Shown: positions 20,678-32,941 of the stretch, piece by piece
Layout: each line of letters starts with the position of its first letter
Position numbering within the stretch: position 1 is the first letter of the stretch
From: Paramacrobiotus metropolitanus
Lineage: Eukaryota; Tardigrada; Eutardigrada; Parachela; Macrobiotidae
Length of the DNA: 64,000 nt
Reading direction: 5' to 3'
Assembly: GCF_019649055.1 (NCBI RefSeq)
Contig: NW_026570279.1
Location: 372,001-436,000, forward strand
Made by a program: the position numbers and the translations under genes
The notes under the pieces: model-generated
Databases searched by the model: none
What the model was told of the DNA's origin: nothing
The model's input: the letters and a program-made list of their open reading frames with translations, nothing else

Positions 20678-21797
20678 TTAACAACGGAATAAGTTCTTTA
20701 TGGCTTTTTGTAGGCTGGGCAAACTGGAGTGGTAAATGATGGGATTAAACATGCAACTCAGATACTGCAGACAAGTAGCTGCTACATAAAGGTTATCGTT
20801 CCAGTAATCAAAAAATTCTACGGACCAATAGTAGATCGTAGGCGGCACGAAGCAGACGAGATCGCAAATGGCCAGCAGCGTGAATAATTTATATTTCTTA
20901 GCTTCTTCCGCCATTCGCCTGTTACGTCGTTTATCTGGTACGCCGATACTGGACTGGGTTGATCCCGTTGCTCCGGATTCCATCGCATCTGTCGGTAGTG
21001 CACCTGAACACCAAAAAAAATGTGTAGTAGTAAGAATTAATGTATCTCGCATCAGTTTCGAATTTACCGACTCTCGTTTTACGTGGCCTTCGTGACAGCT
21101 TGGTGAAGATGGCAATGTAGCTGCACAAGACAAATAACAGCGGAAAATCAAAGCCAACAAATTCCATGACAAGTGTATACTTTGGTTGTGCTTCGTAATT
21201 GATAAAGCACGGCAACGTCATCGTATTGTACCAGAGATTGTCCATGACGGCCATGGGCGTCACCAGCCCAATCACAAAGATCCACATACCAACGCAGATG
21301 ATCGATGACGACCGCAGAGAACGATTGTGTTTGTAGTACACGGGAGCAAACACAGACAGAAGTCGATCTGTGCTAACCAGCACCACTGTGTAGCCGATTG
21401 CCACCAGTAAATGTTGATTGAAGAAGTTGTAATAGGGACAGTAACTCGGGCTAGACGCAGGAAAAGCAGTGAACCAGATAAAGCCCGACATACTGAACAA
21501 CGCCAGACCGAGATCACAAACCGACACATTGATAATGAAGCACGTGAAGGGCGTGCGAACTTTCGGAAACTGGAGAAATGCTGTTATGAACAGAAGATTG
21601 TAGGTGACCGTAACAATAAAAATGGTACTTACAGTAGCCGTTAAGGCGTGCGACAATGAGGCAGCTGTCGTGATGGCGCTAGTAAAGTTACTACAGTTAC
21701 TGCACGTTAAATTTTCGGACAGTAAGGTATTCATTTTACAGGCTCGCAGTTTTAACAGTTTACCATGTTTTCTTGCACATTGATATTCTGTAGACAT
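20678..21797 (-). CDS. Class A (rhodopsin-like) GPCR, two exons
   Basis: Exons 21068-21797 and 20678-21003, with a 64-bp GT-AG intron (21004-21067; donor GTAAATTCG, acceptor TTCAG). The splice joins ...KTRV and ...GALPTD in frame, giving 351 aa. The N-terminus carries N-glycosylation sequons (NLT, NFT). TM2 is VSVCDLGLALFSM. TM3 is TVVLVSTDRLLSVFAPVYY, retaining the DR of DRY. An ECL2 Cys lies in LPCFINYEAQP. TM5 is DFPLLFVLCSYIAIFTK, TM6 is ICDLVCFVPPTIYY, and TM7 is MFNPIIYH (NPxxY). The ligand is unknown; Gq/Gi coupling cannot be judged. An alternative start is Met22 (21734), closer to the sequons. Relics of the same subfamily lie at 3850 and 35620. Confidence 0.9.
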
Positions 21798-24747
21798 TAA
21801 ACAGGGTCTGTAACAATTTGTCGTTACTTTTATAGTTGTTATAACCAGCTGCTGCAGTCAGCCGTGATAGTGTAATTTAAAGATTACAGGGGTGTATACT
21901 AGAATTAAATTTCACAATAACTATGTGCGTCTTCTGTTACGTCTCATTACCGATTGGGTGGGTTTGACAAAGCAGTGCGACGAATGTTGTTGCTCAATTT
22001 AACAGCCAATGAATACGTCTCTTGTCTGGAATACTGAACCGGTAATATTCAAGCAAAGGTGACATTCAAGGCAAATTAACTGCCGTCTATAGTAAAAGCT
22101 AAGGAACAGGCGGAAAATTCAAGAATAACAGTTGGCTGGCTGCGATGGCTAAGCCGCCTGCGATAACTGTTCGCATGCCAAATATCATGCGCATGTCGAT
22201 GACAGATAAAAGTCGACGTTCTTCACTAATGACTAACCCGTCCATATACCCGTCAACTGCATGTGCAGTTTGTATTTCATGCAATGATAGACTGTAGCAT
22301 CATTAATAAATAAGTCTCTAACCTAATTAGTCACAGATACTCACGTCTCACTAATATTTCAAATAAAAGGCTTCATTAATATATAAAAAAATTACCTGAG
22401 TCCTCTGTACTGAGTTCTGTTGCAGTTCATTTCCACATTTTGAACTAGACACGGTTTCTTTCGGTAACTGCTGTACAGGTCCTCAATTCTGCACTGCAGG
22501 GCAGTCTACGATAGTGCGCGGTGTCAGTACCAAAAACACGAGTACACATTCTGGTCAAACAGTAGTACGAATCGTTTAAACGAACGTCACTGTTAAAAGG
22601 AAACGATCAGACACTGCGCCCTCCATCGCTTCACTTGGTCTTTACAGGTTTGTTTCCCTGGTTATTTACATATTGTTTCCTCCAGTTTTGCAAATTGTGC
22701 TTCCTGTAATTAGTTTCATGTTGCATCCGGTAATTCGAAGTATATTAGCAATCATCCTGTTTGTCAGAAAAGCGTCGTCATGGCGGAACACTGCGAAGAA
22801 CGGAGCTCGACAATATTTTCAAAAAAAACTTGGTTAGGTTTCGAGTGGGAGATTCTATCATCTCGGTCTGCATTGTATGAGAAAAATTGTGCTGATATAG
22901 ATTCAGGAGTAAGCTGCATTCTTTTCAAAAAATTGCCGCGCATAAAGATGGGAAATAACAATACTATTTTAATCATTGTGGCTGGGTGCACGGGTGACCT
23001 TTTGAAGTCCGCACGGGTGTTGACTGAAGGCACATGATCCCTGCACGAACGTTAGCTGTGCTCGCGGCTGATTTGTTTTCGCGAATTTTTTGAATGATAA
23101 AGCGCCTCATTTCCTCAAATATTTTTAAATTTCTTTTTAAACTCAATGTTTTGACACTTAAATATTATGAAAACCTCAAGCTACCTAAAATTACTTTTTT
23201 TAAGACGATGTTTCTTAAGAGGAAGGAGTTTTTTAATTTGTTTTATTTTATTTTTAGGATGATTTGTTTTCAAGTGCTATTAATGTTGTATGTTCCATCA
23301 AAATTACACCATTCTTCCTTCTAACCACATTTTCGCTGCTGATAAAATTGAGCTGAAAGAGTGGCAATTTCTGAGTCCCGTCAAGATTCAGTTCCTAAAG
23401 GACCTATTCCCAACTCCCAATAAAATTGTCCATCCAATTCGTAAAGAAAAATTTACCGGCACTTGCACACGTTGTAAGGTGACACTCAAATGCTGATATT
23501 TACTACACGTGCAATTCAACAAAAGCTGTGGAGAGTGCAATCTTCCGGTTTGATACGATAAAAGTTTGGCACAGTGCCCCTAATTTCAGCGAAGGTAATA
23601 TGTAGTTTGGTTTATTGCTTTAGCCTTCAGGTAGAGCAAAAATGTTAAAGATCAATATAATATTATTAAGCTTTATTCAAAATTTTCTCGAGTCCGGCTT
23701 GTGTGACTGAAACGGTAAATTTGTTGTGACTGAAACGGTAACGACTGTTGTTTGCTCTATTTCATTGCGGCTTTTCATCCCGAGTTACTGATGTAGTTAA
23801 CTGGGCCGTTTTGGCGTCAGCATCAAGGTCATTTTCTTTACCAGTATCCTTTTACTTCCCATAACGCAAGGAAATAACTTCCTGTTATGAGCAATACGCG
23901 ACTAATGAATAATGGGCATGGTTTTAACGGTAAAGAGAAAAGCCATGTAACCAGAGATTTCAACCCCGCAAGTGTCAAGTGGTACCGCTAACGTTTCTTC
24001 CATCTTGAGATCATCCGCCATATAAAGAGATGACCAGAAGAGACCAGACAGCATGACGTCGTTGCCCGTTCTGAAAAATTCTATTTGTCAACATTAGACC
24101 AGGCATCATGGTACCCGCTAGAAATGCGCTGCCAGGACGTCACAGAGTGCCCTTTTTTCCTGCAGCTTTGGCAACAAAGGGAGCGGGAGCGAACACGCGC
24201 AGCGCCGTGTTCTGGGCCATATTAGCGGAATCGTCGCTAGCTGCCACTCAAGAATCCGGTCGCCGGAATGGTTCTTCTGGTTTATCCTTCGGATGTAAAG
24301 TTATACTTCACCGACCTCTGTGGTCGGTTTCGACATTCGAATCTGAGATTAAGCGTGTGGGTAGTGGGAATTCGTTCGTTCGCTCCCGCTATATACACAA
24401 AGGTATAATTGGGCAAAGAAGAAGTTATAATGCAAAAGGCATACGTATCCTGATCCACATAATCATCTAAACTGTTTTCGGAAAGGTGAACTGCTAACAG
24501 TTTAGGTGGAGAATGGAACCTCCAGCTGTGATCTAAATAACTTAGACAACAACTGCAAGTAAATCAAGCGTTAAATTTAAAATGCAACGATTTAATAATT
24601 ACACAACTACGCCTGTATTAGCTATCATATTCATCGGATGTGCTTATACATAAAAATAAGTACATTCAGAAAATCACTTTAATAATACGCTACTTCAACC
24701 ACGCAAGCTGCATAGACAGTTTGCCGACTCATGTAAATACCGCCTGT
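21798..24747. other. Intergenic, no confident gene
   Basis: AT-rich. Open frames at 22780-23037 (+) and 23290-23496 (+, ending CTRCKVTLKC) have some coding-like composition but no recognised domain or splice pairing. 23866-24010 is a paralogue of 5340-5530. The 120-codon frame at 24108-24470 is not recognised. Confidence 0.4.
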
Positions 24748-25137
24748 GGCACGTTTCGTACCAAAGAAAAAAAGTGAATCGTTTTTTCTCTTCTTGTAAT
24801 CACGGTAGACATCTGTATACAGGCTGTAGACACCCTGTAGTCCTATCGGTAGTCGCTAGGTTTTTTAGGATGTATACAGGCTGTCTACAGGGTGTCTACG
24901 GGTTGTCTACGGATGTCTACCACTGTATACAGGCAGCCCTTCTTAAGTTCAGCTCGATGTTCTGCTTATATACACCGGTAGTCATATGTAGACACCACTG
25001 TAGACATACTGTAGCCACCTGGTTTCTTAAGTTTCCTTAGGATGTGTACAGGCTGTCTACAGGTTGTCTACGGATGACTACAGTGACTACAAGACGGAAA
25101 AAAACGTTCCGATTTTTTTCTTTGGTACGAAACGTTC
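24748..25137. mobile_element. DNA-transposon-like element with about 38-bp TIRs
   Basis: Left end ACGTTTCGTACCAAAGAAAA at 24751 onward and right end TTTTTCTTTGGTACGAAACG up to 25135 are inverted copies (about 26 bp near-perfect, similarity continuing to about 38 bp). The interior is made of degenerate direct and inverted TGTCTAC/GTAGACA and TGTATACAGGCTGT repeats, each copy 40-70 bp. There is no transposase; it is a non-autonomous element. Confidence 0.75.
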
Positions 25138-25145
25138 CATATATA

Positions 25146-25280
25146 CAAGCTGAGAGTTAACTGGGACATTCTGACAGCACAAGAACGATTTATGCGCTGC
25201 ATCCCACACAGGTGCATTTAATATATATGCATAAATCGTTCTTGTGCTGTCAGAATGCCCCAGTTAACTCTCAGCTTGCG
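25146..25280. mobile_element. Foldback element with about 49-bp arms
   Basis: AAGCTGAGAGTTAACTGGG... (from about 25147) and its near-perfect reverse complement ending ...AACTCTCAGCTTGC (about 25278). The arms are separated by about 35 bp. It follows the TIR element directly. No ORF. Confidence 0.8.
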
Positions 25281-27450
25281 TCGTGTTTCTTCCTTCTGCA
25301 TCACCTGCTTTGTTGCCGCTCATAAATATTATTTCTAAGTTCATCCGCTCATCGGATGCTGAAAGCTGTCTTCCTCGCTATCTCCTGCTGCATTCGGATA
25401 ATTGCGAATGTGTTTCGGTTTTGTGTCAGGGTGAAACTGTCTTGCCTGTTGTGCTGTGTGCCTGTCGCATTCTAATCTAATATCTCCGGTAAAAATCAAA
25501 AGGGCCTTCGCATCACAGTCAGTAAAACAGATTACAAGTGCAGAAGAACTGCCCCTTATTCTAATTGTCGCTTTGAGCAAAGGCTGCAAGAAGCGGTCTT
25601 TCAGGAAGCGTGTTGGTACATATACGCGTATATAGACTAGAATTATGCGTATACAGACTAGAATTTTTGCTTTCGCGCCTTCGAACTTCGAAGCCTTTTT
25701 TTGGTATTTAGTTGTATCACATTTTGTGCCTCGTAACCAAATAAATCAGTTTTCCTTTACAGGCGTGAAAACGGTTTTTGCGCTCGGTTCTGAATGACAT
25801 AACATTCAAAAATGTTCAAACAAGTGTTCCAAAAGTGTCATTACAAACTGATTCTCTTCCACTTTGATACACATTTACTGTGTATGCATTCCGTTTATAC
25901 TGAGGTACGGATAAATATATATCTCTTTTATAGCGGACTGCATTTCTAGTTCCGCTACCTTTTCGAAACTCGGATTTTATATTTTAGTTTATGGTTGGTG
26001 TAGTTCATATTGAAAATCAAAACAAAACAGTTAGAACGGTAGAAAGACGATCTTCCCATTTACATTTTCATGCGCAAACTCTGATCGATCAACATCAAGA
26101 TTTTTGGATTTTTCGTGACCCGATCCTGGCGTTTCGCGACGGGCATCGATGTCATGCCGCCTGATTCTTTTTTGTTGCTGCACAGCCTAGGGCGTCGCAG
26201 TACGCGGAGTCTATGCCGTACCACGTGCGCAAGCGATATCATACATAATCTGTCTGTTCTCTTTTATGAATTATTCACGCTCGTCGTTCGTTACAAGTGC
26301 GCACCGATCAAAACAGGAAATTATTTCTTTGTCTTTATGCGAAGTAACAGGAACCTAACTGCAGGAAGGAAGTAAGGCTTAGCTGCTGATGCAAAAATGA
26401 TCGTGTTAACAAAATCTGGAGCAACAAATACAGATACTGCAGTAATAAACCGGCGCACTTATGCGGTACTTCTGCCGTACATGATGATGAATCATTGCAG
26501 TCTGGCCAGTGGAATTCCAGTTAAGCAGATAAACCTTAACCGAATTTAGAAGGGAACGATATGCTGCTTTCATATCAGAGACGCTTTCGCTTTGTGACCT
26601 CGGAAAATAAATGTCCGCCAATGCCGCCATACAAAACTCATCACCCGAGAAAAAAATAAGCCTGTTACGTACACAGACATGGATCTCAAAAGTTATTTCC
26701 GGTACTATTGGTATGTGTCCCTTTTCGGCATGTGACCATAGTGTCGCCACACAACAGAGCTCAAAATGTTAAAATGATTATAAAATTTGAAAAACGGATA
26801 CGAGTTATTATGGAAATTTGTAAAAGGATGCAAAAACAGCAAGGATGTAAAAACAGTCAATGTAGCAAGCTCGAATACCATAAAGGGAGCGATGGCTTTA
26901 CTGGCTTAAATGTTCTTTAGTAGGTACGCCTATACAGCAAAAATATTGTAAAGTGTGAATCCTTTGCGCATTGTATTCCGGTATTCCTGATATGAGGCAA
27001 TACTTTTTAATCGGTATACGTTTCAAATGCGCTGCAACGCCGGCAAATATTAAAGTTCGTCAAGTTGTGGATTTTGCTATTACAACCGTATCTGGAATGC
27101 CCTGCTTTGCGCGGTTGTTCGTAGCTGAGTTTATCACAATGCATCGTGAAAATATTGCATCTTGTTTTGTTTTGTTTTGCGTTGCCGTTCGATTTCTAGG
27201 TCTGCAATTACCAAAAGTTGTTGAAGAATGTTTTATTTCAACATAAATGAAATGAACTTAAAAGCGAAAATCAGCGCAGTGGGGAAATAAACAACATCTA
27301 CAGTACTCTACCACAGATAATCAATCGAGGTGAATAGAATAGCAACGCGAGAACGGTCTCTTTTGAAGCAGAATGGTTTTCCTGCACTGAGAGGCTGACC
27401 ATGAGTAGACAAGATCATTGATCAACGCTATGATTCGGTTAAAGCGGCGG
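25281..27450. other. Intergenic, no confident gene
   Basis: A 114-codon minus-strand frame (26406-26750) and a 91-codon plus-strand frame (26971-27246) are open but unrecognised. The segment 26290-26400 shares blocks with 33490-33600 (CAAAACAGGAAA, GCTGCTGA.GTAAAAATG-like), a dispersed duplicate. Confidence 0.4.
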
Positions 27451-28576
27451 CTACGGACACGGCAGGAAGTTCCCAACTGTTCTGTTTGCTACGACACCCA
27501 ATTGAGACGGACGGTTTCTCGTTCTGCTTACAGAAACGGGGCGGGCCGTAAAGAAAAACGCAATGGGGTCAATTACACAAGACAAAAAAAAGAGCATATT
27601 TAGCATCATAGTTGCCAATGCTGTGCGCTGAAAGAACCAGTTATACAAAGCACCAGGCACCCAAGTCAGAAGGATGGTAAGTACCATAAAGAAGTACACC
27701 ATAAATTTACTTCGTTGATGTCTGCCTTCACGAAATCCGCAGCACAAGTTACCTCGTGCAGCTGCAAGAATAACACATTTATCTTTAGAAAACAAATGGC
27801 TAACTGTAAGGCCTTCTTACCAAACGGTTAAATTAAAGATAAATCAAATTACCTGGTAAGGTATTGTGTAACGATTGACTGACAAGACCGACTGTCTGCT
27901 TCTTTGATCGCCATATTTTCCACAGAACATACGGAAAACTAGCCAGAATTAGCCAAACCCAAGGATATAACAGGCTTCTTACCACGGAAGAGTAAATGGG
28001 CAGAACGCGTCCTAGGACTCTCATATTGTCATCGCACGATTCAGCACCTGTGTAACTGGAGAGCCCCACGACTGTTCCCGGAATGCGTAACACGATAAAC
28101 AAAGCGTTGGCCACCGTACAGATAGCTACAGCTATCTTTTTGTTATGGTGCTGTCTGTAAAACCTTGGCCATGTCACAGCCCAGATACGATTGATGGCGA
28201 TGAGTGCGTGTCCAACGGAGGTCATCGTCTGGATGTTCCATTCTTGTATTACGTGGATCGCGCACCAGGTAAATGTTTCGTAGGAAGAACGCCCAACAGC
28301 CAAAAGAAACGTACCCGGTATTGCCAGGGCCATGGAAGTTGCCTGTATTAACAGCACCTGCACGAGGTAAATGTTGAAGGGAGTGTGCAGGGAGCGGTGA
28401 TATCCGAAGTATCCCAGCACAAATACCGACAAAACAAAGGAAGCGGAGTACTCGGGTAGTAATATAATTGCACGTAATCGTTGACTGTCCAAGGTCGGAT
28501 TTGACACATTGTCTCGAAGGGTAAAGCCCAGGAAGGCGGTGTTGTTGACTGTGGTGTTTACTGTCGGGTACGCCAT
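27451..28576 (-). CDS. Class A GPCR, two exons (MAYP subfamily)
   Basis: Exon 1 is 27853-28576, ending in phase 1 at CCAG|GTAATTTG. Exon 2 is 27451-27761 (acceptor TTCTTGCAG), giving 344 aa. A second AG 9 nt further gives 341 aa. Intron 91 bp. The N-terminus has sequons NTT, NNT and NVS. TM1 begins near LLPEYSASFVLSVFVLGYFGY. TM2 follows SLHTPFNIYLVQVLL. ECL1/TM3 has the conserved Cys in FTWCAIH. TM3 ends AINRIWAVTWPRFYRQHH, with NR replacing DR. TM5 is WVWLILASFPYVLWK, TM6 contains LTWVPGALYNW, and TM7 contains CVIDPIAFFF (DPxxF). Same architecture and intron position as 31800-32941, so a recent paralogue. Ligand unknown. Confidence 0.9.
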
Positions 28577-30144
28577 AGATCGTTTATCAAAAGCAAGGTA
28601 ATATTATAGTCGTCGAAAGTGCGGAATCTAGACAATTATTCAGTGCCTGAAAGACTTAAAAAAAATTCTAAGGCACACTGTCAATAGCAAGAAACAGCAA
28701 GTTAGTTGTTAGTTTAGAGTGCAAAACCTTGGGTGAGAATGGTTGTCCGCAACACGTATAATCATGATCTGGTACGTGGGGACAAGTCATTCAAGATAGT
28801 TCATCATGAAGAACAGTATAAGCACCATAATGACTGCTCAGCTATAACGCAGAATAACCGAAGACGTTTATCAGAAAGTTGCGTTCTACTGCCGGAAGCT
28901 CCGAGCAACGATCTGCCCACGTTGGAAATAACATGACGTTTAATTAAAAATTTAATATCCGGTATGAAGTTAATAACGTCAGGGAATTCTGTAACCACCT
29001 GCCGTAAACTTAATTACATGGTGCCTTGCATCATTTATACTGTTTTTGAGATTGTAAAGTGTTCTATTTGGTTGCGGCGACTTTAAAGACATCTACGAAT
29101 ATTGCGACATTCAGTATATCTCGTTGCACTAAGCCGTGCAGACACGGCGTGTTGCTTTGGGCTTTCGCTTCAGTCATAAATCAGTGCCACGGAAGTATAC
29201 AATAGTGCAGGAGAGTCATGACCACTAAACCTTGTCGTCCCGGTGCGAAGAGCCTGTGGTAAGTCAAGTGTGGAAGAAGCATGCCAGGTCTCAAAGTGTC
29301 AGTAATAATCAGAAGTTCAGAACACTTTATTGCCTTTGGTATCTTTTTGCAAGCGTTTTGGCCACAAGCGTTGAAATCATTAAATATGATGGGATTAGCG
29401 TTGTTCTGTTAAAGCGGCAGAAGGTTTTCTACGAATACGTTCGCTAATAATTTATCATACGTTTAATCCATTCACCGATTTGCTTCTTCTGTGACTGCCA
29501 TAAGACCCAACTATACCCTGGCAATATAGCTACAAAAACAAACAATGAAAGTATCATGGAGGTGACAATCCATGACTGATTCGCACGTTCTGTGTACCCG
29601 TACTTTCACTGCACAAGTAAGGTTGTTTTTCTTCTTGTCAATTACAATTATAGGAACAGTCGAAATTCATCGTAATGCCAGCAAGCACGCATAATCGTTG
29701 AAGCTGTAAATGAGCTTCTTTTGCTTCCATATAGTAGAAAATGCGGTAAACGGTTGCGTTAGGACACAGTGAATTCGCGCCTCTCTAAAAAATACTATTA
29801 ATTCGGCGCTTAAGCATTGACGGCAAAAAAGAACAACGAGTCTGTGAAACAACACTGTGAGCGACTATGGAGCAAAGAAACAAATGATTTGCTCATTTAC
29901 TTTGTTTGTGGAGGTGGCCAAAGCCGTAAAGAATCGATAGGGACACTTAATCTACAATAGCCTTACAGATAAGAAGATCCGCAATGTTACAGAAATGATG
30001 ATGAGCAGTTCGTTGGTGTTGCAACACTCTTTTCATTACTAATCGACACTGTAAGAAAAATAAAAAGTGATAGTATTCACAGCAGAAAAACTTCATTTTA
30101 ACTATCCACTCCGCCAATCGTGCCAAAGATGGTTGCCGAATGTC
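28577..30144. other. Intergenic, nothing recognised
   Basis: 5' flank of the minus-strand GPCR and further AT-rich DNA. No domain-bearing frame. Confidence 0.45.
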
Positions 30145-30193
30145 CAGCGTGCATAAGATTCTGCGTCGTCGACGCAGAATCTTATGCAATCGA
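30145..30193. repeat. Long perfect hairpin, 19-bp arms, 1-nt spacer
   Basis: TGCATAAGATTCTGCGTCG at 30150-30168, T, then its exact reverse complement at 30170-30188. A further CAGCG/CGCTG pair outside a small bulge extends the stem. Not inside a recognised gene. Confidence 0.9.
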
Positions 30194-30351
30194 CGCTGTA
30201 ACAAAATATTTTCGACGAGTGCCAATATATTTTCGAAGAAAGCAGCGTTTAATGCATCATATTCAACCATTTCCACGCCCGAGCCGGATCGTAAGCTAAC
30301 CAAAAACTTTTACCTGTTCTGATTACTAACATATTGTGACCTCATGTCATA

Positions 30352-30467
30352 TGCTACAGTGCTAGTAACCCGTGGTATACCCGTAATATTTTTGATAATA
30401 ATATAATATTATTGTCAGAAATATTACGAGTATACCACGGGTGACCAGCATTGCAGCACTATTATTA
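30352..30467. mobile_element. Snap-back MITE-like inverted repeat
   Basis: About 50-bp arms with scattered mismatches (left includes ACCCGTGGTATACCCGTAAT, right is its complement with GTATACTCG), with almost no loop around AATAATATAATATTATT. No ORF. Confidence 0.75.
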
Positions 30468-31799
30468 ACATATACCCTTAATATTTCAACCGTCATGGGA
30501 TGCGCCATTGTATTTTCGAAGAATACGCCAATCTCGAGCGGAAATTCACGCTGTCAAAAAGCTCAGTACAGCTGCACAAGTGCTGTGCGTCCAGTCCGCT
30601 GATTTACCAATGCAATTGCTCCGTTCGTATGGAGCGATGTTATGCCCTGGTACATCGTCGCCTTATTTTAATCGTTATGACCGAATTCCTATTAATGAAA
30701 CATGAATTTGGTGCTGTTCTGTTGTCCGCTAATATCTCTCCCCATGACACTTATATTTCGCTTATATATCAATAAATTATACCCCAATGACACAATGTGA
30801 AGCGTCATATTGTCCGACTGCAAGTTGCAACCATCCAGCTATACTTCGATAGATTACGTATTCCGGCTCGCCTTCAACTTGGTATAGCATCAGTATGTAC
30901 ACGATTTAACTCAGGACCAATAGAAAAATTTGAAGAGCAGTTGGATCGAGTGCACTTCATAATCGTGCAGTCTGCAAACCAGGGTGGTTGTTCGTAATGC
31001 ATTTTCAACTAGCCGGGAGGCTGAATAATATTATGGGATCGAAATTAGAAGAGGAGCCGAATTATGGAATTTTGTCGAAGTTACGACGAAGTATGCAGTA
31101 GCCTAAGTATGTACTGGTATGCTTATGAGTCAGAGTTAGTAGATTTCTTGTGCTACGGTAGATTTACAGCGAAAGTGTTTCTAATAATTAATAATAATTT
31201 TTTACACATGATTACGCTTCTTTCTTTAGCATTAACAATTTAATATGTAAGGAACAATTCGTCGGCTGCCCATAGGAAGTTAATAAATTATATCATAATT
31301 ACAACAAACGAAGCGCAAAATTGTGTTGTAACATGCAAGCACTTTGACAAACAACCGCTGCAGCCTTTAAGGACTCCAAAATCAAACAGATCAACGTTCA
31401 GTCCCGAAAAAGCGTAAATAATGCAAGATGAAATAAATTAAATTGACGACGAGCTGATTGCGTAATTTCGTGCTTCAATTAACTCCATACAGGATATTGA
31501 GTTTCCTATTAATTTTATTATCGTATCGTTTACAACTGGGAAATTCAGCGCTTACTGCTCAGCGCATCCGGCACTAGGAAGCAAAATGTCGATATGGTTC
31601 ACTCATTATTATGTCTTGTCAGTCGCATTAAATTTGCTCTTTACACTTTCCTGACTTTTCTGAGATACTTCTCCCGACGACCAGAAATTAACGATGACCT
31701 TGCGCACAGCTTAACATTTTACAATACCCAGTTTTCAAAACGTAATTCATAGTAAACTGCATCGGCGGCGTTTTTGCACCCTTTTTTCCCAGCCGATTT
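30468..31799. other. Intergenic, 5' flank of GPCR at 31800
   Basis: No confident gene. 31290-31580 resembles 5690-5960, upstream of the GPCR relic at 7605, and in part 36690-36850, upstream of the relic at 37556. This implies duplicated promoter-proximal DNA. Confidence 0.45.
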
Positions 31800-32941
31800 A
31801 TGGCTTACCCGATAATAGTACGCACAACAGCCAATACCACCGCCTTTGTGAACTTCACCCTTCGCAATAATGCATCATATCCGACCGTGGAGTACCAGCG
31901 ATTGCGCGCACTTATACTTTTACCAGAATACGCCGCTACCCTTGTTTTATCGTTACTTGTGCTGGGATACTACGGATATCACCGCTCTCTTCATACGCCT
32001 TTCAACATTTACATCATCCAGCTACTGTTAATACAAGCAACCTCTATGGTTCTCGCAATTCCGAGCGCACTTATGTTGGCTACTGGACATTCCACATATG
32101 AAACCTTTTCCCTTTGCGTGGTACACGTTACACACGAATGGAATTTTCAGGGAATGACCTCCGTTGGACACGTGCTCATCGCGATAAACCGTATTTGGGC
32201 GGTCACCTGGCCAAGGTTTTATAGGCTGCACCATAGCAGAAAGGTCGCTGTAATTCTTTGTACGGTAACAAACATTCTGTATATTGCGCTGCGCATCCCG
32301 GGAACTGTCGTGGGGCTATCCAGCTACACTGGTGCTGAATCGTGCGATGATAGTATGAGAGTGCTAGCGCGAAATCTGCCCCTGTACTCGTCCGTTATGA
32401 GATATTTGGTAACCCCGTGGACTTGGGTGATTTTGGCCAGTTTTCCGTATGTTCTCTGGAAAACATGGCGGTCCAAAAAACAGACGGTGAATGGTGTCAG
32501 TCAATCGTTACCCAATACACTACCTGGTAATCTGATTTATCTTTTCTTGATTCCTCAGTAAAGAGGCATTTTTGAGTTCATGTTCGTTTTGACGATAAAC
32601 CAAATTTTTGTTTTTTTGATCCAGGAAATAGGTTTTGTGGATTTTACAGACGAGGACAACAGCGAAGACAATCAAGAAAATTTCTGGTTTTCTTCTTTAT
32701 GGTACTCACCGTTCTTCTGACGTGGATGCCAAGTGCATTCTACAACTATTTCTTTAAACGCACCCCTATGGGAACTATTATGCTTAATATGATTTTCTTT
32801 TTGTCTTGCATAATTGACCCCATTACGTTTTTCTTCACGGCTAGTCCTGCTGCAGCAAGCAGAGCTGGAAACCGCGAGTTGCAAATGGCTCGCGGGACTG
32901 AAAGACATGTTGGTCATACTCTGTCATATAGAATTACGTAG
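31800..32941 (+). CDS. Class A GPCR, two exons (MAYP subfamily)
   Basis: Exon 1 is 31800-32526 and exon 2 is 32625-32941, with a 98-bp intron (CCTG|GTAATCTG ... TGATCCAG|GAAATAGG), phase 1, giving 347 aa. Sequons at N12, N18 and N24 fit an extracellular N-terminus. TM1 is about residues 38-60 and TM2 about 68-92 (NIYIIQLLLIQATSM). The Cys in FSLCVVH and the ECL2 Cys in GAESCDD can form the usual disulfide. TM3 ends AINRIWAVTWPRFYRLHH (NR in place of DR). TM4 is VAVILCTVTNILYIALRIPG, TM5 WVILASFPYVLWKTW, TM6 LTVLLTWMPSAFYNYF, and TM7 SCIIDPITFFF. The start is chosen because MAYP is shared by paralogues. Ligand and coupling unknown. Confidence 0.92.

Noticed and set aside
20868-21095. Plus-strand ORFs over the GPCR at 20678-21797
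   Set aside because: Antisense shadows of a well-supported receptor gene.
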